Below, one piece after another: positions 23,609-40,087 of a DNA stretch of 64,000 nucleotides (within the stretch, counting starts at the first letter, position 1; each line of letters opens with the position of its first letter). The stretch is taken from positions 14,301,799-14,365,798 of the forward strand of contig NC_029521.1 in the NCBI RefSeq assembly GCF_001577835.2, given 5' to 3'. Under the pieces are notes generated by a model that worked only from the letters and a program-made list of their open reading frames with translations, did no database searches and had not been told where the DNA came from. The DNA is from Coturnix japonica (Eukaryota > Chordata > Aves > Galliformes > Phasianidae). The position numbers and the translations under genes are program-made.

Positions 23609-26600
23609 ATGGAGCAGAGCTTCAACGAGAGGGAGGCGATCGGGTGGATGCAGGAGAACTGGTGAGCGCTGGGCGCGATGCTGTGGGGAAAGGGGCTGAG
23701 GCTGCAGCACATCTCTGCGGCCGTGCGGGGATGAGACAGAGCAGCTGGGGCTGGTGGGGGGGCTGAAAGGAGAAAGTGGAAACTATGGCCCGAAACTACT
23801 GGGGAAGGGATGGCAGGTCCCGGCCTGTGTTGGAAGCTGTCCCTATGTGGCAGAATTGAGGTGTGAGGATGAAAAACATCTGCGAGCACAAGCTCCTGTG
23901 TTTGCACTGAGGCTGAATTCCTAAACCTGCAGCAAACTGCTGCTGTCGAATAATTTGGTGCCTGCACCATCAGCCTGAATAGCCAGGCTCGTTCCTCAAG
24001 AGTATCCCCGGTGGCTTGATGTCGTAAATGTTATTTGATGGGCAATTGCTCCCCCGGATTCAAAGAAGATGTTGCAGAGTAGCCTCCTTTTCTTGTATGG
24101 AGCTCTTGTTTAAGCTATTTCTTCCTGTGTTTCTTTGGGAAACTTGCTTTACCCACTCATGCATTCACACAGAAGCCAGCTGAACAATAAATAAATTCAC
24201 TAAGCTCAGTTATATCTTGTTCTGAAACTTTCTCTACCTTTTGAAGAGCGAGAGGCAGATCTCACTCGCTTTCCTCGTTGCTGCCCGCAGTTTTCTTGCC
24301 CTCATAACACCTTTAATAAATGTCCCTCCTCAATGTTTCCCTTTCATCCCAAGGGAAACCCCAACAAGTTGCCTTCTTTCTCCCGTCGTGTGACTGCTTT
24401 GCTGTGCTTTTCTCTGAACATGCCTGCATTACACTCTGGCTTCCTACTGCTTTTCAGTTTCTGGAGCAAAGAGTTGGCTCTTACCTAAATAACTTTGGGG
24501 CAAGAAAATGGCTTTCCATTTCTGGAGGTGTTCTCAGCTTGGGTATCAACTGCTACAAATACTAATTGCTGCCTTGTTTCTACCAACGTTTGGCTCTTGT
24601 GCAACTTTGTATTTCAGAGAGGATGGCCTGTTTGGTTCCCAAGCGCCCGGAGAGAAGGGAGCTGCTCCCAGCCTTTCTGACTTCTTTTCCCACTTTTGCA
24701 TATATTAGCTCCCAACCGTGGGATGCAGCTGAGGCTCAGGTGGAGAGCTGGGTGGGGCTGGGAAGCAGTCCCTTACTACCATGTGCTGTTATCGGTGGCA
24801 CTTGTCCCTGGGGGATGGCGCACTGAGTGCCTGCAGGGACAGGCTGGCTGCAGCGAGCACGGGGAACTGGGAGGAGACAAGACCAAACCTGCTATGAGGA
24901 GGTTGCATCTGCAGCGTTGCTGCGGGGAGGATGGCTCACCAGTGGGTCTGCTGGCTGGGGCTGGGCTCTGGAGCCCATGGGCAGGGGTCTGCTAGGGCTA
25001 AGACCACCAAAGCAAGTGCCCTGCTCCAAGGAATTAAGAGCTGGAAGGGCAAGGTGGCAGCCTGGTCCCCTTCACCGGAGCCCCTCGGTGCTGCCACGCT
25101 GCTGGGACTGAAGTCAGGTCACTTCGCAGCTTACTTAAACAGCTGCTTATGCTCCAGTAAAGTCTGAAGCCAAACCAGGTGGTACTTTGATCTTCATCCT
25201 TGTCCCAGTGAAACAATTGCAGGATTAGATCCTGCAGACGTGCCCCAGCTCTTTGCTAAGGACTGGCATTTAAAGAGGCTTGATTATGTAACAGTTTCTG
25301 GAGTAGTTGCCTATCTCCTTTTCTCTCCCGCACTTTCCTGGCAAGCAACTGAGAGGTGCAGCAGGGCTCTGCAGTGCTTGGGTTTGCCTGCTCAGAGAGT
25401 TCCACTGCAGTGAGCTCAGCAGCATGGCAGAACCTTCATCCCTAGGCACCAGGCTGCTGGACCTGCTCCCACAGGGCAGTTGAGGGCTTGGTTTTGTACT
25501 GGGCCATCGGAATCTGCTGCTCACCCTGTGTGTGAGAGCTGGGCTGTTAGGGCTGTGTTTCAGCTCCAGTTCCTCTGCTCTGCTTGGTTTTCATCCTACT
25601 GCATGGTGAAACCTGTAGGGGAACCGCCCTATACTGCAACTGGTTCCTTTGAACAACACACAGGTGCACAAAGGGACAAAACACATCAGCCTGTCTGCTT
25701 GGGATCCTGCTTGCAGGTTGTTGCATCCTTGTCCTGTGAGGTCCTGCAGGTTCCTGCCTGGTGGAACAGCTCCCATTCTCACCTGTGATCCCAGGATTTC
25801 CCCTCCCTCACTTCCAGGAGAGGCTTCCTCTGACCAAACCCAACCCTAACATGAAGACGGGTGATGTTTTGTTCTGTTGTTGTTGTTGTTGAGAACTCTG
25901 CTGGGCACACAGAACTCCACTGCAAAGAGGAGCTCAGCCTGGCTCTTTCCCTGACTGCTCCTTCTCTCCTTGCAGGCGTAAGTCCTTCATTTTTTCTGTA
26001 GCTTATGTGGTTCTGATCTTTGGAATCCAATATTTAATGAAGGATAGGAGAGGCTACAAGCTGCGCACACCACTGGCCCTCTGGTCCCTGGGGCTGGCCT
26101 TGTTCAGGTAAGAACTCTCAGCCTAGCATTACCTGATAAGTTCTAGCTCTGGTTTGTTTATTTATTTTATCATGCAAGATGTAAAGATCTTGGATTTAAA
26201 CATAAGATTAATATAAAGATACTTGGTTTCGAACAGTCTAGTCCTTTGGCACTGGTTTCCTAAAGTGACAATGAGAAAGCTGCAGTCTGTGCTCCATAAT
26301 TGAGTAGATTTCACATTGTCAACATTGCCCTCATCCCCACATCTTCAGCCTGGTGGGGGAGCACAAAGGGAGCCTACTGCCTTGCCAGGCACTGAATATA
26401 GTGGAGCACCTCTGCTTTTGAGCACAAGTTGGCTTGGAATGACTGCTCATGGTCTGTTGGGAGATGTCATGAAATGTACAAGCTGACAACAAAGAAGCTT
26501 TCTGAGAGTGGACTGGACACAGCTTGCAGATCTCCTCTGGGTTTCTTGCAGTGCCATCGGGGCCTATCGCACCTGGAAGCACATGATCTCCATTCTGACT

Positions 26601-27733
26601 ACTATGGGATTTAAACAGTCAGTGTGCAATCAAGTCTTTTATGTCGACCCCGTCTGCAAGTTTTGGGTCTATTTATTTGCACTGAGCAAAGTGCTGGAAC
26701 TGGGTGAGTCTGAAACCTCTCCTTTTGCAATGTGTTCAGAACTTTGCTTTTGCAAGCAGGCTTTTCTTCACAGGTCTCTGTCAGAGAACAGGGCTGTTTT
26801 GCCTTGCATGTCACTTACTTTTCTTGCTTCCTGTTTCTCATCCCAGATGGCACATTGCCTTTCTGCAGGGTACAGCCTGATATTCTTGCACTGGTTTCAC
26901 CTCTCAAACCAATAGGCCATTCTGCAGTGGGAAGGCAGCAGCAGATGGGGGAGTGCTGGGGCACTTGTGCAGCCCCACGGGGTTTTCTTGCATCAAACCT
27001 GCAAGAGCTTGCTTTCCTAGAACAGGAACCTGTTGGAGCATACATGGCAATGCTTTCATTGGCGAGTGTCAAGTTGGTTAAGAGCAGAAGCTGCTTGCAG
27101 CAGCACAAAGCGGGTTTGAAGGACTCAGTAGGAAGTTTATTCCCTGTGAACCACAGGTGCCTATATGGGCAAATTTGACAGGAAGCCAGTCTTGGTGGGC
27201 TCAAGCCAGGTAATAGCTTTAACATTACAGCTCTCTCTTTCTGTCTCACCTGGAGGCTTGTGTAGCTTCTTTGATTTGCCTGACTGATGATGTACCTCTT
27301 CTCCAACCAAGGTGACACTGTGTTCATTATTCTTAGGAAACAGAAGCTCATCTTCTTACACTGGTACCATCACATTCTCACACTCATCTATACCTGGTAC
27401 TGCTACAAGGAGATGATGTCTGGTGGCGGCTGGTTCATCACCCTAAACCTCACTATCCACACGATCATGTACTCCTACTACACTGTGCGAGCAGCAGGCT
27501 TTCGGTTATCCCGCTGGATTGCCATGGCAATCACCGTTTCACAGATTCTGCAGATGGCCATAGGTGTAACATTGTGTATCTTGCTCATCTGGTGGAGGAA
27601 GGATGAGGATTGCCTTTGCACTTGGCCTGACATTTCCTTTTCATTCCTGATGTACCTCAGTTATTTGGTGCTCTTCTGTAACTTCTTCTCCAAGTCTTAC
27701 CTGGTGAACACTCAGAAACTGAAGGGAGAATAA
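23609..27733 (+). CDS. ELOVL3: ELOVL3: very-long-chain fatty acid elongase (3-ketoacyl-CoA synthase)
   Basis: Exons 23609-23661, 25976-26107, 26552-26703 and 27312-27733 join in frame (phases 2, 2, 1) to 252 aa; human ELOVL3 is 270 and ELOVL6 265. The ATG context is gagaacATGg. The ELO motifs are intact: K108-VLE-LGDT ending at 115, the diiron-type box H129-WYHH133, and N158-LTIHTIMYSYY169. Several hydrophobic membrane segments are visible. The tail ends KLKGE, a KxKxx ER-retrieval motif like human ELOVL3's KTKSQ. The enzyme condenses malonyl-CoA with saturated or monounsaturated acyl-CoA in the ER membrane, the first step of each elongation cycle. Position between NOLC1 and PITX3 identifies it as ELOVL3, although many residues (QSFNEREAIGWMQENW, MYLSYLVLFC) are closer to ELOVL6. 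ELOVL3 and ELOVL6 are sister families, so the symbol rests mainly on synteny. Confidence 0.93.
23662..25975 (+). other. ELOVL3: ELOVL3 intron 1
   Basis: Runs from donor gtgagc to acceptor ctccttgcag. A short (GTT)n run lies at about 25874-25891. Nothing else was recognised. Confidence 0.7.
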
Positions 27734-28575
27734 AACTGGGGAGGGAGGGAGGAGAAAACTGGGAGGGAGGGAGGTGAGAGTAAGGGGAATTTTTCATTTC
27801 TGTGTGGAGCTCAGGCACCAGATAGGATGCGGGGTGATGAGGGTCCCTGTGGATGAAAGCCTTCTGGTTAACTCATGCACTGGCCTTTGGCATGTCTCCC
27901 TCCCACTGGGGACTTGCCAGAATGAGCACATGAGTTGCCATGTGCAATGCAAGGAGGAGGGGGGCAGTCAGAGCTGGGGACTCCTTTGGTCCAGCTCCTG
28001 GCCTATATGATGCTGCCTAGTTTTGGGCTCATTCTGTCAAAGTAGAGAGGGAAGGAATCATGCTCTAGCTCATCTGCTGTCCTTCTTGGCTCTGCTGGTG
28101 ATGAAGCCCCTCCCCACCCCCACCCCCCTCCCCACTGATACAAGGAAAGCAGTGAGTGGCTGCAATTCTACTCTCCCCAACTGTTTGCAGAGCATAGAAT
28201 GTGCAACTCAGAAGCAACACAGACCTCTGAGCTGAGCCTGGGCATTAAGCCTTACCCAATTTGTTATAGATGTTCAGCATGCTGACACAGGTTCAAATAT
28301 AATCTCCCATAATACTACACCTAGAGTCACACAATGAATCACACAAATGTTAGCAGCTATTACCATGAGGGAGCTGAGCTGGCTGACCAGGATGGCTGCT
28401 GCCTGGGCCCTGAGTGGGACCAGGCACTACTTTGGGCCCTGCCAAGGGACAGCCCCATGGGTGGGAAGCAGAAGGGTCTGAAAACTCCTCTGGGTGCATT
28501 GGAAAAGGCAATGGTGTGTTGTAGGCAATGGTGATGCCTGAAAATGACTAAAATAAACACTGTTGTGTGTGGGTT
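27734..28575 (+). other. ELOVL3: ELOVL3 3' UTR and poly(A) signal
   Basis: After the TAA come short GGGA-rich repeats (27744-27777) and a C-rich run (about 28110-28135). AATAAA at 28552-28557 (actaAATAAAcactg), followed by a TG-rich stretch as expected downstream of a cleavage site, is the likely end of the transcript. Confidence 0.65.
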
Positions 28576-30850
28576 GTTTTATTTGATGCCTTATTTCTGA
28601 GCAATGGGGGAAGCACTGATTTCACCATGTGCCCTGCTTGCTTGGCCACAGCGTGGCTCCACCACGCTTTGTCTCTCTGTGGAGCATTTCCACCACTGCC
28701 TGCAGTTCCCCAGATTCCCTCCCCACCTTGTGGCCCTCTGCTTCCATGCACAGCTTCCCTCACCATGGAAGGGCTCTGGCAGAGGGGAGCGTTGGCTGGC
28801 TCATGGCAGCAGCACACCTCATACCAGGCTCAGCAGGCACAGAGATGCCCTGAGTGTTCCATTCACACTGCAAAAAGAGTGAAGAGGAGATGGGTGGCAC
28901 AAGCCCTGCCAGCGAGCAGTGCCTGGACAAAGTAATCTGCTTCACTCCCATGGCAGGTAAGGATGTGGGGAAGGAGAGCCTTGGCTGCCACCGAAATGGA
29001 TTTTTTAAGGATTCTGAAGCTGTGTCATATTCTAGACTCTCGAAAGAGCTTTGAAACATGATGTAGCTGGAATGCTGGGTGGGGGCAAAACCTACTGGAT
29101 AACTGTACCCAGAGAATTATCTGCTGTTCACTGCTGAAAGGAAGAGTTTGCTGAGTGAACTTCAGGATGTCTGTCCTGAGGCTGGTTCTGTTCAACGCTT
29201 CCATTAACGATCTGGATGGAGGAGAACATGTGCATGCTGTATCTGCAGACTGGGAAGCGTCCAGTGACAGCCTGTAGAATAAGCAGGAGCCTTCTAGAAC
29301 GTGCTGCTTGGGTAGCAGAACCAGAGACACAGCTAGGGAAGTGCTGAGGGGCTGAGCATTGGAGCTCGGTTGCACTAAGAAGGCAGGTGGCATCTGGAAG
29401 GCAGGACACCTCACCTAGGGCTCACTGCTGCCAATTTGATCACTTTGTTCTTTGTTTTTGACCATCTCTGATGTCTGCAAATTTTAAGGTTTTTTTTTTT
29501 TTTTTTCCCCAGAATTCTTCTGTTCTTTGGTGCCACTGTACAAAGTGCTCTCAGCTCAGAGCTGGTGTGTGACTGCTGCTAGGTCTGGGCATGGTGGCAT
29601 GGTGCACTCTGACTGCAGAGAGGTGCTTCTGGCTTTGCTGTATTCCCACCTGTGCCCAAGTCAGCATGGGGGGTGGGGTGCTGCAAATGCAGGGAAGCAG
29701 CAGCTGTGGGAAAGGCCCTGTATCTTGGTGCAGGATTGGAGAGAGCTGTGGCAGTACCTGGCTGTGGCTATTAGTGGGGACTAGGTGCAGCTGGGGTCAG
29801 GATTAGCTGAGGAGAGGAAACCAGAGGGGTTGAGCTTCTGTTCCCTCCTTCTGTAGGAGAGCCAGGGCAGGCAGGGGAGTCAGTGTGAGAGCACAGTATG
29901 TGTGTGTGTGCAATGGGGAAGCTTCAGGGTGGAGGCATGGAAGCCACCTCAGCATCATTGTCATCTAGCAGCAAGGTAAGAGCTCAGTCCTGTTTTGGAT
30001 GTGCTACGTGCTTTAGATGTTGATGCTCAGTCTTTGCATGAACAATGCAGTTGGTGTTGTGCTTCCAGCAGTAACTGTTTTAATGAAGGGATTCCTCACT
30101 ATGATTTAGCTCAGAGCAAAGCATAGTTCACCTATAGCATTGTTGGACTGACATCTGTAGTGGCTTTCAGAATCTGTTCACCAATACCTTCAGCAGCAGC
30201 TGCTCTTTGTGCAGCAGTCTATGGTAAAGATGGAGTGATTTATATGTTGTGCAAAAGGGGCTATGCTCTTTGTCTCTTAGCAAGGATCCCTTCCTAGCTT
30301 AGTTTACTTCCTCTGTGTGCTGGCAATGTTGCAGAAACCTGTTTTGTCCCAGTTTTGCCTGTCCCGCTCACCCATGTGGGATGGTTTGTCTTGTTGATGT
30401 GTTGGGGTTGTGCCTGCCCCTCAAGTATGTGCCCCATGTGGAAGGAGACCAATCTGAGTGGGGATGTCCCACTGCTTACAGAGCTTTCTTGAGTTCTTGG
30501 AGAATCCCACTGTGTCTCTCGGCATTGGCAGAAGCTACAGGTCCTACTGTGCATGCACCTCCCAGGAGAGCAGCTTTGTTTTACAGCTTTCCTGAAAGAA
30601 ACAGCAAAGGGCCAGAGGGGTGGGCAGGTATCTGCAACCCCTCCTGGAGGTGCTGTTTGGAGCCAGGAGTGCTGCAGGGACTCAGAGGCACCAGCCCCGC
30701 ACAGTGTGATGGGGAAACCTCAGCACAGAGTGTGCAGCCTGCACCTACCACAGGCTTGAACTCTATGTTGGTGCTTGCTTTTTGAATCTTTAGACACCGG
30801 GTTGTGCTCTCAATAACCAGGCAGGCAGGAGCCTTAGAGGGACTGTGCCA
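28576..30850. other. Intergenic between the convergent ELOVL3 and PITX3 genes
   Basis: The two genes converge here. The interval holds a decayed CR1-like piece (29160-29330) and a T-run at about 29491-29507. No gene was recognised. Confidence 0.5.
29160..29330 (+). mobile_element. Decayed LINE (CR1-like) reverse-transcriptase fragment
   Basis: The stretch 'ctggttctgttcaacgctt' and then 'ccattaacgatctggatgga' corresponds to the LINE RT block VLFN-F-I-DLD, as in the CR1 at 20.5 kb. Only about 100-170 bases are still similar and the frame is lost. It is an old fragment. Confidence 0.6.
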
Positions 30851-30853
30851 ACT

Positions 30854-30865
30854 TTTATTTTTATT
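30854..30865 (-). other. PITX3: PITX3 poly(A) signals (two tandem AATAAA)
   Basis: On the minus strand two adjacent AATAAA hexamers lie at 30860-30865 and 30854-30859. They are the first downstream of the PITX3 stop at 31764, implying a 3' UTR of about 0.9 kb. The assignment is an inference. Confidence 0.5.
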
Positions 30866-31763
30866 TCCTTTCTTTGAAATGGGATTTGAGGAAGGGATGG
30901 AGATGTGCAAGGGGGAGCTGATTGTTGCAGAAGGGGATGCTTTGGATGTATACTGGCAAAGGTATTCCTGTCTGACTGGAAATGAGTGGAGCAGTGAAGC
31001 ATGGCAGGCAGCACACCACCTTGGTGGATATGCTTGCTATAAGGAGTTCTTGTCTTTAAGGTCTACTTCACAGTTTACTTCCTGTATGAAACAAAAAGGC
31101 ATATTTTAACATATAGGTCTGTATATGTGTATGTATGTGTATATATGCACGCACATATTTTATATCCTTACAACTCTCAGTTCCTAAAGGAAATCTGAAA
31201 GGCTGTGCCTCTAGATGTGGTCTCACGGGATGCCAATCAGCCAAGACAATGACTGGCTGCCTGATAAGAAAATGAGTGAGATATTCTGCACCAACCCTTG
31301 TGTGTGTCAGGGGAGAAGGAGGGGATTGGCCAAGCACTGGAGAGCAGCCTCATGACACCCCATCCCTGCATCCCACTGTGGGATGTGGGGTTTAGAGGGG
31401 CCAGGCCAAAGCATTCTGAGCTCATCTTCCCACAAGCTAGGCATGCTGCCTGCTGGGGCTCCTGCTTCCCCATAGGGCTTCCAGCAGACTGTTTTGGTTT
31501 CCTTACCAACAGGGAGGGTAAGTGTTTGGTGGCCAGGGAAGGAGGGAAGTTGGGAGGGGAAAGACAGTCAAAATTCACCATACGATAGTTAGACAAATCT
31601 TCATCGAGGTCCATCTGCCTGCTTGCTGTGTGCCCTCACTTTCTCATGCTCTTTTGCTCTCTCTTGCTTCCACTCTTGCTCTGCAGGATGTACACTGTTG
31701 TAGGGCTAAAGGTCTCCTTGTGTCAGGCTAAGGTCAAGTCCCCAGTCAGCAGAGAGCAGCACT

Positions 31764-37393
<5,630 letters not shown>

Positions 37394-39996
37394 GGGGCAG
37401 GAATGGGTGGTGGCGAAGGAGGAACCTGAAAAAGAGGTGCAGAGTGGTTAGGGAGTTGGATCTGTGCCCATGACCTCTTCCTGTCCGTGTGAGAAGGGAC
37501 TGGCCAACCCCTGAGGAGAGGCCTAGGGAAAGCCAAGGATCCCCATGTGATCCTTGGACCCCTTCTGGGTTTCCTGGCTGGAAAATGGAGATGCCAGACT
37601 TTCTGCTGAGCTCCCCTATAAATCAAAGATCATCTAGTGACACTTCTATTTACAGCCTTCAGAGAAAGAGCCTCCAATTTATAGGTGACATTCAGACTGA
37701 AATAGCAACACCAGAGCATGCTGTGTAACGGAGATCTGAGGAAGTGGTCCTAGGCCAGCCAAGGGCTGTTAGCACCTTCCCCAGACATCTCGCTCTCCCA
37801 TCCTCCCTCTGCAGTTTCCTCAGGCCCTCCTTCACCTCCCTGCAAGTTGCTCAGGCACAGGCAGTGCCCAGAACCCTGAGGCACTCCTAAAACCATGGGC
37901 ACAGACAGATGTGCACGTGCAGAAAATTTCATGGCACCAGGAGCAACGCATGCCAAAGTGCACAAAGGCTGCCACAAGCTCCATCACTGCAAGTGGAATA
38001 CTTTTGGGCAAATGAGGACCTCTGAAGCCCGAGTTAACACGGGAGTTGCATTACATGCCCTTGGGTGCCTGGGGACAGGCACTGGCACCTCTCAGCCAAA
38101 GGCTCCCCGGTGCTGTCTATTCCCATGGGCTGCCCTGACAGCACCCCAGCTGGGAGTTGCCCCCAACTCTCACTGCTGTGGCGTCTCGTCTGCCCTTTTC
38201 ATCATCCTTTGTTCCAGGGTCAGTTATTCTGTCCTGTTCTCTGAGCTCTCCAAGCCAATGCTGCCTGTGAGCTTATCTCTGTGGTACAACACTGGGGGCT
38301 CACAGAGTCAGGTGGGAAGTGTTACGTGCTAGCAGCCCATCCCTGCCACCTGGGCAAGTAAGCTGGCCCTGTGAGCCCTGAAGCTCAGGTTTCAGCTCAT
38401 GATGTTGCTGTATGTGCCTTGATGGTCGCCAATGGATGTGCTGGTTTGATGGTTCCTGAAGAAGAGCAGCTGGGTGCGGGACCTGCATCTCCCAGCAGCC
38501 CTCCAGTCCCTGGCTCTGCAGCAGCCCCTCATGCTGATACGTCACAGCCACTGATACGACGTGGCTGCAGGTGGGTGCTGCTGGGACCAGGTGCTTGGGA
38601 TTCTCAAACAAGGCTACAGGCAGTGGTGGAGACTGAATGGCTGGTGAAGGGCTGCACGACCCCTTGAGCCCACGCGTGCCAGGACCAAACTGTGCGAAGG
38701 TCGCATTTCAGCTGGGCTGTGTGAGCGCTTAAACATGTAAACAAGAGATTAATAACAGAGCTGTCGCACCTCCTTTGGAGCTGGATGACAGTGACTAAGA
38801 ATGTATTTTCAGAGCTGTCTAAAGCCTCCTGTCACTCTGAGCAGGGCTGCTGCTGGGGTCTTGGTGAGGCCAGACCATACCTGTGCTCTCAGGCTGTGGT
38901 GAGGCTGGAAACTGGTGCTTCACCCTACTGGTGTCTGCTGCTGGTTTGCTGGTGAGAGCCTCAGCGTTTCCCCCTGCTCCCTGGAGCTCCCCATCCCACC
39001 GCTCCTGAACCTTAGTGCTGGCTCTGACACACCCTGAGAGCAGCATCTCAGTAGAGACCCAGTGCCAGTTTCCCAGAGCACTGCTTCCTGCAAGTGTCTC
39101 ATCCTGGGTTGTGGAGCAGCAGCTCCATGCTCACCACTTTCCCCAGCCTTTGGCGACCTTTGTTGGCTGCAGACCATGTACATGCAGCCCTGTTGCTTTC
39201 TGCCCTATGTATGCACACAGCATGATGTGACGGCGTTGTGTTTTCTTTAATACCTTTGCAGGGAGTAGGGGGGAGTCCATCTGCTGCAGATATTGCCATG
39301 GCTTTTTGCATTGCTCTTGGAATTATGCAGAAACGCGCAGTGAATTAATTCCCTGGATTAAGTCTTGATTAAGATGTGTGTCACTTTGCTGTCTCAGAAT
39401 TTATTAAGAGCCCTTCTTGAGGCGGCGGCAGATGGAATTTCTGCCCAATGTTTGTAGATGATAATTTCCCCTCTTCTACAGCCATTTGCATATGATTGCA
39501 TCTGTCAAGCACAATTTCCTCTTTTCGAGGGCTTGACTCCACACTGGACCAGATTTAAGGAGGAATTCAGCTTCTTGCCTGGCTCTGTGTGCAGGACAGT
39601 GTCCTCCATGTGGTGCCCTGTGTGCCTGAATCATTGTACCTGTCTTGAGCAGGTTTCATCCGTGCATACTGGAGCTATAAAGCAAGGACAGGAGCATCGC
39701 ACAGCTGGTTGTGCGGAGGTGTAAATGACAATATCAGACACCAGGCTTGGGGTAAGCCAGTCCCAGTATTTAGGGCTAGGCACAGTGTGGCAAGTGGCCT
39801 GCTGCAGGGATGTGCTGTGGAATCAGGCTAACACTGGCTCCAAAACAAGGCCCACGCTCAGGTTGAAACTAGCTAGTGCTTCTGAGTCAAGAACCAGTTT
39901 GCTCTTTGAACTGAACTTAAAACTAGGAGAGTTTCAGAGAGGAAACTTTGAATGTGTGCGATCGCATACCCACTGCACACACCATATGTGGTGGTA

Positions 39997-40087
39997 GTAA
40001 CCCTATGTTACTGCCCATATGTAACATAGGGTAACGTAGTAAATCTATGTTAGGGTTACTTTGTTACCCTATGTGGATCTCAGTAAC
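39997..40087. repeat. Alternating inverted-repeat cluster (15-bp GTAACCCTATGTTAC motif)
   Basis: Four copies of one ~15-base unit alternate in orientation: GTAACCCTATGTTAC (39997-40011), GTAACATAGGGTAAC (40021-40035), CTATGTTAGGGTTAC (40045-40059) and GTTACCCTATGTGG (40063-40076), followed by a GTAAC at 40083-40087. Copies one and two could pair as a nearly perfect 15-bp stem with a loop of 9. The element has no coding content. Its origin is unknown: local duplication or the end of a small transposon. Confidence 0.8.

Noticed and set aside
23203-23766. Plus-strand frame of 187 codons across the ELOVL3 promoter
   Set aside because: It runs through the TATA box, the 5' UTR, the first coding exon in the wrong frame and the donor site.
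39997-40076. Interstitial telomere repeat
   Set aside because: TTAGGG-like hexamers occur only once per motif copy and in alternating orientation; they are not tandem hexamers.
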